DNA of 25,071 bases from Wenzhouxiangella sp. (GTDB taxonomy: Bacteria > Pseudomonadota > Gammaproteobacteria > Xanthomonadales > Wenzhouxiangellaceae): assembly GCA_007121485.1 (NCBI GenBank), contig SKKM01000052.1, positions 1-25,071 of the forward strand. The letters are read 5' to 3'. Every line of letters begins with the position of its first letter. The stretch's first letter is position 1. The notes below the pieces were generated by a model. The model saw nothing but the letters and a program-made list of their open reading frames with translations. It was not told the DNA's origin and did not search any database. Shown here piece by piece: positions 16,087 through 23,701 of this stretch. The position numbers were made by a program, and so were the translations under genes.

Positions 16087-16188
16087 GCTCAGATCAGGTC
16101 AGTACTCTCAAAACAACGCCAAGCATCGCAGACGGCCATCAGGCCGATGTGGGTATTGTATGGGCAACGCCGGCAGCGATTGGTTCGC
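16087..16188. other. Non-coding 102-base gap where dxr is normally found
   Basis: Between the cdsA stop (16189) and rseP start (16086) there is no open frame that resembles Dxr. It holds a hairpin CGGCC-ATCA-GGCCG (16133-16146) and, on the minus strand, a TACAAT hexamer at 16160-16155 that could be the -10 of an rseP promoter about 70 bases before its start; no good -35 was seen. Confidence 0.6.
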
Positions 16189-16989
16189 TCACTGGATCGA
16201 CCACAGCCAGGCCAGCGCGAAAAACGGCAGCGCGGCGCCCAGGCTGTCGAAACGATCGAGGACGCCGCCGTGGCCGGGAAACAGCGCCGAGGTGTCTTTC
16301 AGGCCCTGCTGGCGCTTGAGCAGGCTGATGAATAGGTCGCCGCCGATCGACAGCAGCGCCAGCACGATCGCGACCAGGGCCGCTGGCGCTGGCGGGAACG
16401 GGGCCTGCGGCATCAGCATGGCGGCGGCGGCAGCGACCGCTGCCGCTGCCGCCACCCCACCGACCGCCCCGGATATGGTCTTGCCGGGACTGATGGACGG
16501 TGCGAGCTTTGGCCCGCCCAGCGATCTGCCGGTGAAGTAGGCGCCGGTATCGGCCGCGGCGATGATGATGACCAGCATCAGGACCAGCCAGGGCGAGCCC
16601 TGCTGCAGCGTGATCGCGGCCAGCCAGGCGGCGAGCAGGATCAGGCCCAGCACCAGCAGCTTGACCGCGCGCAGGCCGGCGCCGAGCGCGGGGCGCATCA
16701 GCCAGCACAGCAGCACCATCCAAAGCAGGGCGGCCAGCAGCAGCAGGGCCCGGTTGAGTTCGGCGTTTCCGAGCACGAACAGCCAGGCGCCCAGGCCCAC
16801 CAGCAGCGCGGCAAACACCGGCGCCTGGCGGGACGGGTCGAAACCGGCCAGCCGGCCCGCCTCCCAGCCGCCGAGCGCCAGCAGCAGCGTGCCGGCCAGC
16901 ACCGCAAACAGCAGCGGGGGCGCGAGAAACAGCACGACCAGGCCGACCCCGGCCATGACCAGCGCGGTGAGCACCCGCGTTCTAAGCAC
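16189..16989 (-). CDS. cdsA: Phosphatidate cytidylyltransferase (CDP-diglyceride synthase)
   Basis: A 266-residue polytopic inner-membrane enzyme that makes CDP-diacylglycerol from phosphatidate and CTP, the branch point of phospholipid synthesis. The C-terminal signature SLLKRQQGLKDTSALFPGHGG followed by VLDRFDSL fits the CdsA pattern (Lys-Arg, Lys-Asp, His-Gly-Gly, Asp-Arg-x-Asp). The N-terminal half consists of hydrophobic helices, and GGPKLAPSISPGKTISGAVGG precedes the signature. The start is GTG (16989-16987), overlapping the uppS stop by 8 bases (GTGCTTAG), which supports coupling. Residues ~185-200 are an almost pure Ala/Val run. Confidence 0.96.
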   Translation of the reverse strand: MLRTRVLTALVMAGVGLVVLFLAPPLLFAVLAGTLLLALGGWEAGRLAGFDPSRQAPVFAALLVGLGAWLFVLGNAELNRALLLLAALLWMVLLCWLMRPALGAGLRAVKLLVLGLILLAAWLAAITLQQGSPWLVLMLVIIIAAADTGAYFTGRSLGGPKLAPSISPGKTISGAVGGVAAAAAVAAAAAMLMPQAPFPPAPAALVAIVLALLSIGGDLFISLLKRQQGLKDTSALFPGHGGVLDRFDSLGAALPFFALAWLWSIQ

Positions 16990-17722
16990 TGCGGACCCGG
17001 ATCTGGCTCAATCCGCCGAAGCGTCTCTCCCGGCTGGCATAGTCGATCAGCGCCGCTTCAAGGGCCTCAGCGCCGAAATCCGGCCACAGCACGTCGCAGA
17101 AATACAGTTCGGAGTAGGCAATCTGCCACAGCAGGAAGTTCGACAGGCGCTTCTCGCCGCCGGTGCGGATGAACAGATCCGGCGGCGGCAGATGGGCCAG
17201 GGTCAGCTCCTGGTTGAGGCGTTGCTCGGTCAGGTCCTCGGCGGCCAGGTTTCCGGTGGCTGCCGCCGCGGCGATGCGCTGGGCAGCGGCCACGATGTCG
17301 CTGCGCCCGCTGTAGTTGACGGCCACGTTGAGCTGCAGGGCGGTGTTGCCGCAGGTGCGCTGTTCGGCCTGCGCCATGCCGTCGCGCAAGGTCTGGTTGA
17401 AGACCTTGCGATCACCGATGAAGTTGATGCGCACGCCATGCTCGTCGAGCTCGCGCACGTCCTTGTTCAGCGCTTTCAGGAAAAGATCGAGCAGCTTGCG
17501 GACTTCGGCCCGCGGCCGGCGCCAGTTCTCGCAGGAAAAGGCGAACACCGTCAGGATCGGGATGCCCCGGCGCATGACCGCCTCGATGGTTCGCTTGAGC
17601 GCGTCGCTGCCGGCCTGGTGGCCGAAGGAGCGCGGCTTGCCGCGGCCCAGCGCCCAGCGTCCGTTGCCGTCCATGACGATCGCAACGTGCCTGGGGAGCT
17701 GGGCGGGTTCGCGATCCGCCAT
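16982..17722 (-). CDS. uppS: Undecaprenyl diphosphate synthase
   Basis: A 246-residue cis-prenyltransferase that adds isoprene units to farnesyl diphosphate to form the C55 carrier lipid for peptidoglycan and O-antigen. Seen: HVAIVMDGNGRWA with catalytic Asp18, GHQAGSDALK, FAFSCENWRRP, and the C-terminal RTGGEKRLSNFLLWQ with the Arg-Thr-Gly-Gly-Glu substrate motif, then AYSELYF. Length is typical (~250). Start 17722 lies 3 bases after the frr stop. Its substrate comes from isoprenoid synthesis, so the absence of dxr downstream matters for interpreting this cell's pathway. Confidence 0.97.
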   Translation of the reverse strand: MADREPAQLPRHVAIVMDGNGRWALGRGKPRSFGHQAGSDALKRTIEAVMRRGIPILTVFAFSCENWRRPRAEVRKLLDLFLKALNKDVRELDEHGVRINFIGDRKVFNQTLRDGMAQAEQRTCGNTALQLNVAVNYSGRSDIVAAAQRIAAAAATGNLAAEDLTEQRLNQELTLAHLPPPDLFIRTGGEKRLSNFLLWQIAYSELYFCDVLWPDFGAEALEAALIDYASRERRFGGLSQIRVRSA

Positions 17723-17725
17723 CGC

Positions 17726-18283
17726 TCAGATCTCCATCAGCTCCTTTTCCTTGACCGCGATCAACTCATCGACCCGGCCGACGTACTGATCGGTGAGCTG
17801 CTGGACCATGGTTTCCCCGCGCCGGACCTCATCCTCGGACAGCTCCTTTTCCTTGAGGAAGTCCTTGAGCTGGTGATTGGCGTCGCGCCGGATGTTGCGG
17901 ATGGCGATCTTGGCGTTTTCGCCTTCGTGGTGAACGACCTTGACCAGGTCGGCGCGTCGCTCCTCGGTCAGCGCCGGCAGCGGCACGCGGATGTTGGCGC
18001 CGGCAGTCATCGGGTTGAGGCCCAGGTCCGAGGTCATGATCGCTTTTTCGATCTTGCCGACCATCGACTTGTCGAACGGCACCACGCTCAGGGTGCGGGC
18101 GTCCTCGGCGCTGATGCTGGCTGCCTGGTTCAGGGGCACTTCGGAACCGTAGTAGTCGACCGTGATGTGCTCCAGCAGGCTGGGATGAGCCCGGCCGGTG
18201 CGGATCTTGGCCAGCTCGGCCTGGAGCACGGCAATGCTCTTGGCCATGCGCGAGTCGGATTCTTGCTTGATGTCGTTGAGCAT
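17726..18283 (-). CDS. frr: Ribosome recycling factor
   Basis: A 185-residue RRF that, with EF-G, splits the post-termination 70S ribosome. Length is exactly that of the family. Signatures: N-terminal MLNDIKQESDSRMAKSI, the conserved KIRTGRAHPSLLEHI, YYGSEVPLNQAASIS and PLPALTEERRADLVK, with the C-terminal KEKELMEI. I chose ATG 18283, preceded by a good Shine-Dalgarno (GAGGAAG, 3-9 bases upstream); the frame to 18316 adds eleven unlikely residues. It lies between pyrH and uppS in the usual order. Confidence 0.97.
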   Translation of the reverse strand: MLNDIKQESDSRMAKSIAVLQAELAKIRTGRAHPSLLEHITVDYYGSEVPLNQAASISAEDARTLSVVPFDKSMVGKIEKAIMTSDLGLNPMTAGANIRVPLPALTEERRADLVKVVHHEGENAKIAIRNIRRDANHQLKDFLKEKELSEDEVRRGETMVQQLTDQYVGRVDELIAVKEKELMEI

Positions 18284-18330
18284 GGACTTCCTCGGGTTCC
18301 CCGGTTCGAGATGCAAATGATCGCGCTAGG

Positions 18331-18336
18331 ATTGTA
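18331..18336 (-). promoter_or_regulatory. Candidate -10 box for frr
   Basis: TACAAT (5 of 6 to TATAAT) on the minus strand, 48 bases before the frr ATG in the 112-base pyrH-frr gap. The matching -35 (CTGCAA at 17-base spacing, 3 of 6) is poor. frr often has its own promoter, which makes the site plausible. Confidence 0.3.
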
Positions 18337-18395
18337 ATGTGCCGGGCGGCCACTTGCAGCACCGTCCCGGCGGGCGCCTCGTTGACCGGCCGACC

Positions 18396-19112
18396 TCAAC
18401 TGACCAGCGTGCCGATGTTTTCTCCGTCGATCAGCCGCTGCAACTGGCCGGCGCGGGTCAGGTCGATGATGCGGATCGGCATCGACTGGTCGCGGCACAG
18501 CACGATGGCGTTGGTGTCCATGACCTGCAGCTTGCGTTCGATGACTTCGTCGTAGCCAATGCGGTCGTAGCGCCTGGCCGACGGGTCACGCACCGGGTCG
18601 GCGGTGTAGATGCCGTCCACCTTGGTCGCCTTGATCATCAGGTCGGCGCCGATCTCGATGGCGCGCAGGCTGGCCGCGGTGTCGGTGGTGAAAAACGGGT
18701 TGCCGGTGCCGGCGGCGAAGATCACCGCCCGGCCCTTTTCCAGGTGGCGGATGGCGCGACGGCGGATGTAGTCCTCGCAGACCTCGCGCACGGACACGGC
18801 CGACATCACCCGCGTGGTGACGCCGGCCCGCTCCAGCGAGTCCTGCAGGGCCAGCGCGTTCATGACCGTGGCCAGCATGCCCATGTGGTCGCCGGTGACG
18901 CGGTCGATGCCCGATGCAGCCAATCCCTTGCCCCGGAAGATGTTGCCGCCGCCGATCACGATGCCGATTTGCACACCGGTCTGGATGACGCTGGCCACCT
19001 CGCTGGCGATGCGCGAACTGATCTTGGGGTCGATCCCGTAATCGTATTCGCCGAGCAGTGCCTCTCCGCTCAGTTTGAGCAGGATGCGCTTGATTTCCGG
19101 CCCTTCGCTCAT
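18396..19112 (-). CDS. pyrH: UMP kinase
   Basis: A 238-residue amino-acid-kinase-fold enzyme phosphorylating UMP to UDP in pyrimidine nucleotide synthesis. Seen: RILLKLSGEALLG (phosphate loop), IGIVIGGGNIFRG, the UMP-binding DHMGMLATVMNALALQD, AGTGNPFFTTDTAASLRAIEIG and TKVDGIYTADPVRDPSA. Length is that of bacterial PyrH (~240). It lies 62 bases downstream of tsf, with a GC-rich hairpin between. The upstream GGAG is 14 bases from the ATG, so the ribosome-binding site is weak. Confidence 0.97.
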   Translation of the reverse strand: MSEGPEIKRILLKLSGEALLGEYDYGIDPKISSRIASEVASVIQTGVQIGIVIGGGNIFRGKGLAASGIDRVTGDHMGMLATVMNALALQDSLERAGVTTRVMSAVSVREVCEDYIRRRAIRHLEKGRAVIFAAGTGNPFFTTDTAASLRAIEIGADLMIKATKVDGIYTADPVRDPSARRYDRIGYDEVIERKLQVMDTNAIVLCRDQSMPIRIIDLTRAGQLQRLIDGENIGTLVS

Positions 19113-19149
19113 GGTCTGGCCACACTCCGTCCTCGTGCTACCGATGGTA

Positions 19150-19166
19150 CCCGGCCGGAGGCCGGG
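19150..19166. promoter_or_regulatory. GC-rich hairpin between tsf and pyrH
   Basis: A perfect 7-bp stem CCCGGCC / GGCCGGG with a GGA loop (19150-19156, 19160-19166), beginning 8 bases after the tsf stop on the minus strand. There is no T-run after it, so it is better seen as an attenuator, pause site or mRNA-stabilising structure than as a full terminator. Effect on pyrH expression is inference. Confidence 0.45.
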
Positions 19167-19174
19167 CGCTGTGC

Positions 19175-20044
<870 letters not shown>

Positions 20045-20093
20045 CGCTTCAATTCCTTAGCCTGTCGGTATGGGTGATGCCTGGGCAGACTGC

Positions 20094-21122
20094 TCAGGCC
20101 TCGGCATCCTTTTTCACGGCGGCCTTTTTCTTGACGGCCTTCTTCTTCGAGACCTTTTTCGGGGCTGCCTCGACCGCTGCCGACTCTTCGCCGGCTTCGG
20201 CCGGCGCTTCCGGCTCGACCTCGGTCTCGGCCTCGACCGGCGCCGCGGCTGCCGCTTCCTCGGCCGGCGCCTCGGGCGCGGCCTCTGCGGCCGTTTCCGC
20301 GGCCTTCACGGCGGTTTTCTTGCGCGCGGTCTTCTTGGTCACCTTGCCGGTTGGCTTGCGCTCGGCGCTGGCCTCTACCGGGTTGCCCTCGGCATCCAGC
20401 TCGACGAACTCGTCGGCGTCACCGCCGGTCGGCATGGGCGCGGAGGCGCGGCCTTCGAGAATCGCGTCGGCCGCCAGCTGGGTGTAGAGGCGAATGGCGC
20501 GGATGGCGTCGTCGTTGCCCGGAATCACGTAGTCGATGCCTTCCGGAGAGTGGTTGGTGTCGACCACGGCGACGACCGGGATCTTGAGCTTGCGCGCCTC
20601 GGCGATGGCGATGGATTCATGTCCGACGTCGATCACGAACAGGGCGTCCGGCAGACCATTCATGTCCTTGATGCCGCCAAGGCTGCGCTCGAGCTTTTCA
20701 CGCTCGCGGGTCAGCTGCAGGACTTCTTTCTTGACCAGGCGCTGGAAACTGCCGTCGGTTTCCATCGCCTCGAGTTCCTTCAAGCGGTTGATCGACTGCT
20801 TGACGGTGCGGAAGTTGGTCAGCATGCCGCCGAGCCAGCGGTGCGAAACGTAGGGGCTGTTGCAGCGCTGCGCCTCTTCGGCGATGGCCTGGCCGGCGGC
20901 GCGCTTGGTGCCGACGAACATGACGGTGCCGCGGCGGCTGGCCAGACGGCTCAGGAAGTCCAGCGACTCCTTGAGCAGCGGCAGGCTTTCTTCCAGGTTG
21001 ATGATGTGAATCTTGCCCCGGGCGCCGAAGATGAAGGGCTCCATCTTGGGGTTCCAGTAGCGGGTCTGGTGTCCGAAGTGCACGCCGGCTTCAAGCATCT
21101 GGCGCATCGTGACGTTAGGCAT
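20094..21122 (-). CDS. rpsB: 30S ribosomal protein S2 with long C-terminal tail
   Basis: A 342-residue S2. The first ~226 residues are canonical: MRQMLEAGVHFGHQTRYWNPKM, IFGARGKIHIINLE, VMFVGTKRAAGQAIAEEA, HRWLGGMLTNFRTV, DALFVIDVGHESIAI and DTNHSPEGIDYVIPGNDDA. Residues 227-342 are an extra low-complexity tail: an acidic part, a Lys-rich part (~255-273), an Ala/Glu/Pro part (~274-318) and a second Lys-rich part with repeated KKK/KKA (~321-338). E. coli S2 has 241 residues. The frame is open and codon use fits the rest, so this is part of the protein. I chose ATG 21122, with Shine-Dalgarno AAAGGAAA about 6 bases before it; the frame to 21299 is leader sequence. Confidence 0.97.
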   Translation of the reverse strand: MPNVTMRQMLEAGVHFGHQTRYWNPKMEPFIFGARGKIHIINLEESLPLLKESLDFLSRLASRRGTVMFVGTKRAAGQAIAEEAQRCNSPYVSHRWLGGMLTNFRTVKQSINRLKELEAMETDGSFQRLVKKEVLQLTREREKLERSLGGIKDMNGLPDALFVIDVGHESIAIAEARKLKIPVVAVVDTNHSPEGIDYVIPGNDDAIRAIRLYTQLAADAILEGRASAPMPTGGDADEFVELDAEGNPVEASAERKPTGKVTKKTARKKTAVKAAETAAEAAPEAPAEEAAAAAPVEAETEVEPEAPAEAGEESAAVEAAPKKVSKKKAVKKKAAVKKDAEA

Positions 21123-21373
21123 GACAGTTTCCTTTACTTGCGGTGGACAAGACGCGGATGCGGCGGCGTTCATGGCCGATGGGCGGCCGCGGCGGTGTTG
21201 CGCTGCTTGTCCGGGGTTTAGGCCTCCGCCAATCCCATGCCTGCGAACCTTGGTGTCATCCGGGCCGGCGGAAAATCCGCTCCCGGGCGACGCGGGCAAC
21301 CCCGCGGCATGTGTCGATCAGCGTGTGTTTTTCGTGTTCGCCGAAGATACAGGTTCCCCGACAAATCCGATCA
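21123..21373 (-). promoter_or_regulatory. Long rpsB 5' leader
   Basis: If transcription starts about 7 bases after the TATACT box, the rpsB mRNA has a leader of ~245 bases. No open frame in it looks real. In gammaproteobacteria the rpsB leader is a target of S2 feedback, so this length suggests a similar control; I could not establish a conserved structure by eye. The rest of the 361-base gap up to the trhO start at 21484 shows only the rpsB promoter and a TAGAAT (21472-21477) 6 bases before the trhO ATG. Confidence 0.45.
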
Positions 21374-21403
21374 AGTATAGCCGCTATGTTGGCCCGATGG
21401 CAA
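21374..21403 (-). promoter_or_regulatory. Strong sigma-70-type promoter for rpsB-tsf
   Basis: On the minus strand, TTGCCA at 21403-21398 (5 of 6 to TTGACA), an 18-base spacer, and TATACT at 21379-21374 (5 of 6 to TATAAT). It faces rpsB and is the best promoter match in the window, fitting the high expression expected of S2 and EF-Ts. Confidence 0.65.
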
Positions 21404-21483
21404 GAACCAGCCCGGGCTGCGCCGAATGCGCGCTGCGGGTTACCGCCTCCCGACCGCTCGACGCTTGAGTTTAGAATGCCCTG

Positions 21484-22410
21484 ATGACGGAATTGCTCAG
21501 CGCCTACCAGTTCACCCCGCTCGAAAACCTGCCGCTGCTGCGCGAGCGCCTGCTGGCCCTGGCCCGGCGCCTGGGACTGAAGGGCACGGTGCTGCTGGCG
21601 CCAGAAGGGATCAACTTTTCCCTGGGCGGCGTCGAGCGGGATCTGGAGCACTGGCTGAACGCGCTGGCCGACGAGCACGGCATCGCCGAACTGGTTCTCA
21701 ACCGGCAGCCGGTCGAGGCCGTGCCGTTTCTGCGCCTGAAGGTGCGCATCCGGCCGGAAATCATCACCTTCGATCCCGGGCTCGATCCGGGCGTGGACCG
21801 CACCGGCCAGGCGCTGGATCCGCAAGCCTGGCATGCGCTGCTGGCATCGGGCCAGGCCCAGCTGGTGGATACCCGCAACGACTACGAGGTGGCCATCGGC
21901 AGCTTCCGCGATGCGGCCAACCCGGGCATCGACAGCTTCACCGAATTCGGACCCTGGGCGCTGGAGCATCTGGACCGGGACAAGCCGGTGGCCATGTTCT
22001 GCACCGGCGGGGTGCGCTGCGAGAAAGCCAGCGCCTGGTTGCTTGCCGAGGGTTTCCGGCAGGTCTATCACCTGCGCGGCGGCATCCTGGCCTACCTGCG
22101 CGAACGCCAGGGTATGGACTCGCTGTGGCGGGGCGAGTGCTTTGTGTTCGATGACCGGGTCAGCGTGGATGACTCGCTCAAGCCCAGCGGCCGGGTCGTG
22201 TGCGCCGGCTGTCGGCGCCCGCACGAAGATCTGCCGGCCGACGGCATGCCGCCGGTTGACGAAGCGGGAGATTGCCGCCTGTGCGGCGAGCATTTCGAGC
22301 CGGCGCGCCTGGCCGGCATTCGCGAACGGGTGCGCCAGATCGCGCTCGCCCGGGCGCGCGGCGAGTCGCACCTCGGGCCGCAGCCCGAAACCGAGGAACT
22401 TTTCAACTGA
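21484..22410 (+). CDS. trhO: tRNA uridine-34 hydroxylase (rhodanese-domain, YceA/TrhO family)
   Basis: A 308-residue protein of the TrhO (YceA) family, which uses oxygen to hydroxylate U34 of certain tRNAs to 5-hydroxyuridine, a precursor of cmo5U/mcmo5U. The N-terminal acylphosphatase-like part contains LKGTVLLAPEGINFSLGG, then PFLRLKVRIRPEIITF; the rhodanese domain (from ~residue 118, LVDTRNDYEVAIGSF) has the active loop CTGGVRCEKAS with Cys173. The C-terminus has CAGC and CRLC, a likely zinc pair. The ATG at 21484 lacks a clear Shine-Dalgarno; a TAGAAT 6 bases upstream could give a leaderless or near-leaderless transcript, but no -35 supports it. The stop overlaps the mscS-type start by one base (TGATG). 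Confidence 0.94.
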   Translation: MTELLSAYQFTPLENLPLLRERLLALARRLGLKGTVLLAPEGINFSLGGVERDLEHWLNALADEHGIAELVLNRQPVEAVPFLRLKVRIRPEIITFDPGLDPGVDRTGQALDPQAWHALLASGQAQLVDTRNDYEVAIGSFRDAANPGIDSFTEFGPWALEHLDRDKPVAMFCTGGVRCEKASAWLLAEGFRQVYHLRGGILAYLRERQGMDSLWRGECFVFDDRVSVDDSLKPSGRVVCAGCRRPHEDLPADGMPPVDEAGDCRLCGEHFEPARLAGIRERVRQIALARARGESHLGPQPETEELFN

Positions 22411-23564
22411 TGGCCGCAGCGGACAATCCAAACCCCCAGGCCGCCGCCCCCGATTGGCTGCCGGACCTGCTGGTCGCGCCCTGGGATTTCTTTGCCACCT
22501 ATCCGCCGGTGCTGGCGCTGATCGTGCTGGTGGTCGGCATCACCCTGGCCATCATCGGCCGCGCCGTGGTGTTGCGCTGGGGCGGCAAGCTGACCTCCGG
22601 CGTGGACCACGGCCTCGATACCCAGCTGCTTCGGGTCGTGGCCGGGATCGCGGCCCTGCTGGTGGCCTACGTCTCGGCCGTGCTGGCGATCCAGATCATC
22701 GGCTTCAGCGAGCGCGTGGAGCGCATCGTGATCAACGTGCTGCTGAGCCTGTTGATCCTGCGCCTGATCAAGTCGGCCATGAGCGCGAGCCACATCGGCC
22801 TGGAAATCCTGAGCCGCATCCGCGACCGCTACGAGATCGTCGAAGAGCGCACCATGCCGCTGTTCGAGCTGATGTCGACCATCATCATCATCGCCGCGGC
22901 AGCCTACGCGCTGCTGATGGTGTGGGACATCAATCCAACCGCCTGGCTGGCCTCGGCCGGTGTCATCGGCATTGCCGTCGGCATCGCCGCCCGCGACACC
23001 CTGGCCAACCTGTTCGCCGGCTTTTTCATCATCGCCGAGTCGCCCTACAAGCTGGGCGACTACATCGTGCTCGACAACGGCCAGCGCGGCGAGGTGACCA
23101 AGGTCGGCATTCGCTCGACCCGCCTGCTGACCCGCGACGACGTCGAGATCACGGTACCCAACGCCGAGATGGCCAACGCCAAGGTGATCAACGAATCGGG
23201 CGGGCGCTGGGTCAAGTTCCGCATCCGCATCAAGGTCGGCGTGGCCTACGGTTCGGATGTCGACCAGGTGGTCGAGCTGCTGGAGGGCATCGCCGCCTTG
23301 CACGAGACGGTCTGCCAGGACCCCGCCCCGCGCGTGCGCATGCGCGGCTTCGGCGATTCGTCGCTGGACTTCGAACTGCTGTGCTGGGTCAACCACCCGT
23401 CCGAACGCGGCATGGTTACCCACGAGCTGTACATGAAGATCTACAAGGAACTGGGCAAGGCCGGGATCGAGATTCCGTTTCCGCAGCGGGATGTCTGGAT
23501 GCGCAGTCCGGAACGCGCCGCCAGGGAGGACGGGCGCGAGGACGGGACAGAGACTGCAAGATAG
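22410..23564 (+). CDS. MscS-family mechanosensitive ion channel
   Basis: A 384-residue small-conductance mechanosensitive channel family protein, opened by membrane tension to release solutes on osmotic downshock. About five hydrophobic segments are seen: ~32-52, ~77-101, ~106-125, ~150-172 and the pore-lining helix beginning around 177. The MscS signature is clear: ASAGVIGIAVGIAARDTLANLFAGF, then IIAESPYKLGDYIVLD, GEVTKVGIRSTRLLTRDD and ITVPNAEMANAKVIN of the beta domain, and a C-terminal alpha/beta part ending VWMRSP. An extra N-terminal membrane segment pair makes it somewhat longer than E. coli MscS (286). The start ATG overlaps the trhO stop (TGATG), so the pair is coupled. The G of its TAG stop is the first base of the G-rich repeat. 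Confidence 0.94.
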   Translation: MAAADNPNPQAAAPDWLPDLLVAPWDFFATYPPVLALIVLVVGITLAIIGRAVVLRWGGKLTSGVDHGLDTQLLRVVAGIAALLVAYVSAVLAIQIIGFSERVERIVINVLLSLLILRLIKSAMSASHIGLEILSRIRDRYEIVEERTMPLFELMSTIIIIAAAAYALLMVWDINPTAWLASAGVIGIAVGIAARDTLANLFAGFFIIAESPYKLGDYIVLDNGQRGEVTKVGIRSTRLLTRDDVEITVPNAEMANAKVINESGGRWVKFRIRIKVGVAYGSDVDQVVELLEGIAALHETVCQDPAPRVRMRGFGDSSLDFELLCWVNHPSERGMVTHELYMKIYKELGKAGIEIPFPQRDVWMRSPERAAREDGREDGTETAR

Positions 23565-23693
23565 GGGTCAGGGGCTAGGGGCTAGGGGTCAGGGAGTTTG
23601 GCCGAAGGCGTCGGCTTCGGTGGAAGGTATCTTCCAATGACCTGCAAACTTCTCCGATGCTCCCTGACCTCTGGCCCCTAGTCCCTGACCCCT
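23563..23693. repeat. 131-bp palindromic element with 33-bp G-rich inverted repeats
   Basis: Left arm 23563-23595 and right arm 23661-23693 are inverted repeats matching at 30 of 33 bases. Each arm is built of a 7-base unit (GGGG plus TCA or CTA). The 65-base interior holds two more hairpins: CCGAAG/CTTCGG (23602-23607, 23615-23620) and TGGAAG-GTAT-CTTCCA (23621-23636). The element fills nearly the whole gap between the convergent mscS-type and proS genes. It may serve as a two-way terminator or be a small non-autonomous repeat; no T-run is present and no gene lies within. Confidence 0.88.
23564..23594 (+). other. G-quadruplex motif, five G-runs with 3-base loops
   Basis: Four runs of GGGG (23564-23567, 23571-23574, 23578-23581, 23585-23588) and one GGG (23592-23594) are separated by loops TCA, CTA, CTA and TCA, a strict 7-base period. 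Short equal loops and four-base runs are ideal for a stable quadruplex in mRNA or the plus DNA strand. The first G is the last base of the mscS stop codon. The opposite arm (23661-23693) is a degenerate version on the other strand. Confidence 0.85.
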
Positions 23694-23701
23694 CAATCCC
23701 T

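Noticed and set aside
16139..16723. Possible degraded dxr in a minus-strand frame starting in the cdsA-rseP gap
   Set aside because: The frame is an alternative reading of cdsA; none of the Dxr signatures (NADPH-binding N-terminus, metal-binding SEHNA-type motif) can be seen.
16562..18337. 591-codon plus-strand frame across cdsA, uppS and frr
   Set aside because: Antisense to three genes with textbook motifs and normal lengths; no motif of its own.
20070..21221. 383-codon plus-strand frame rich in Gly/Arg/Leu opposite rpsB
   Set aside because: Antisense to rpsB; its low-complexity start only mirrors the Ala/Glu/Lys tail of S2.
23564..23700. Possible CRISPR or tandem-repeat array
   Set aside because: The repeat unit is 7 bases with no unique spacers, arranged as two inverted arms; no cas genes are near.
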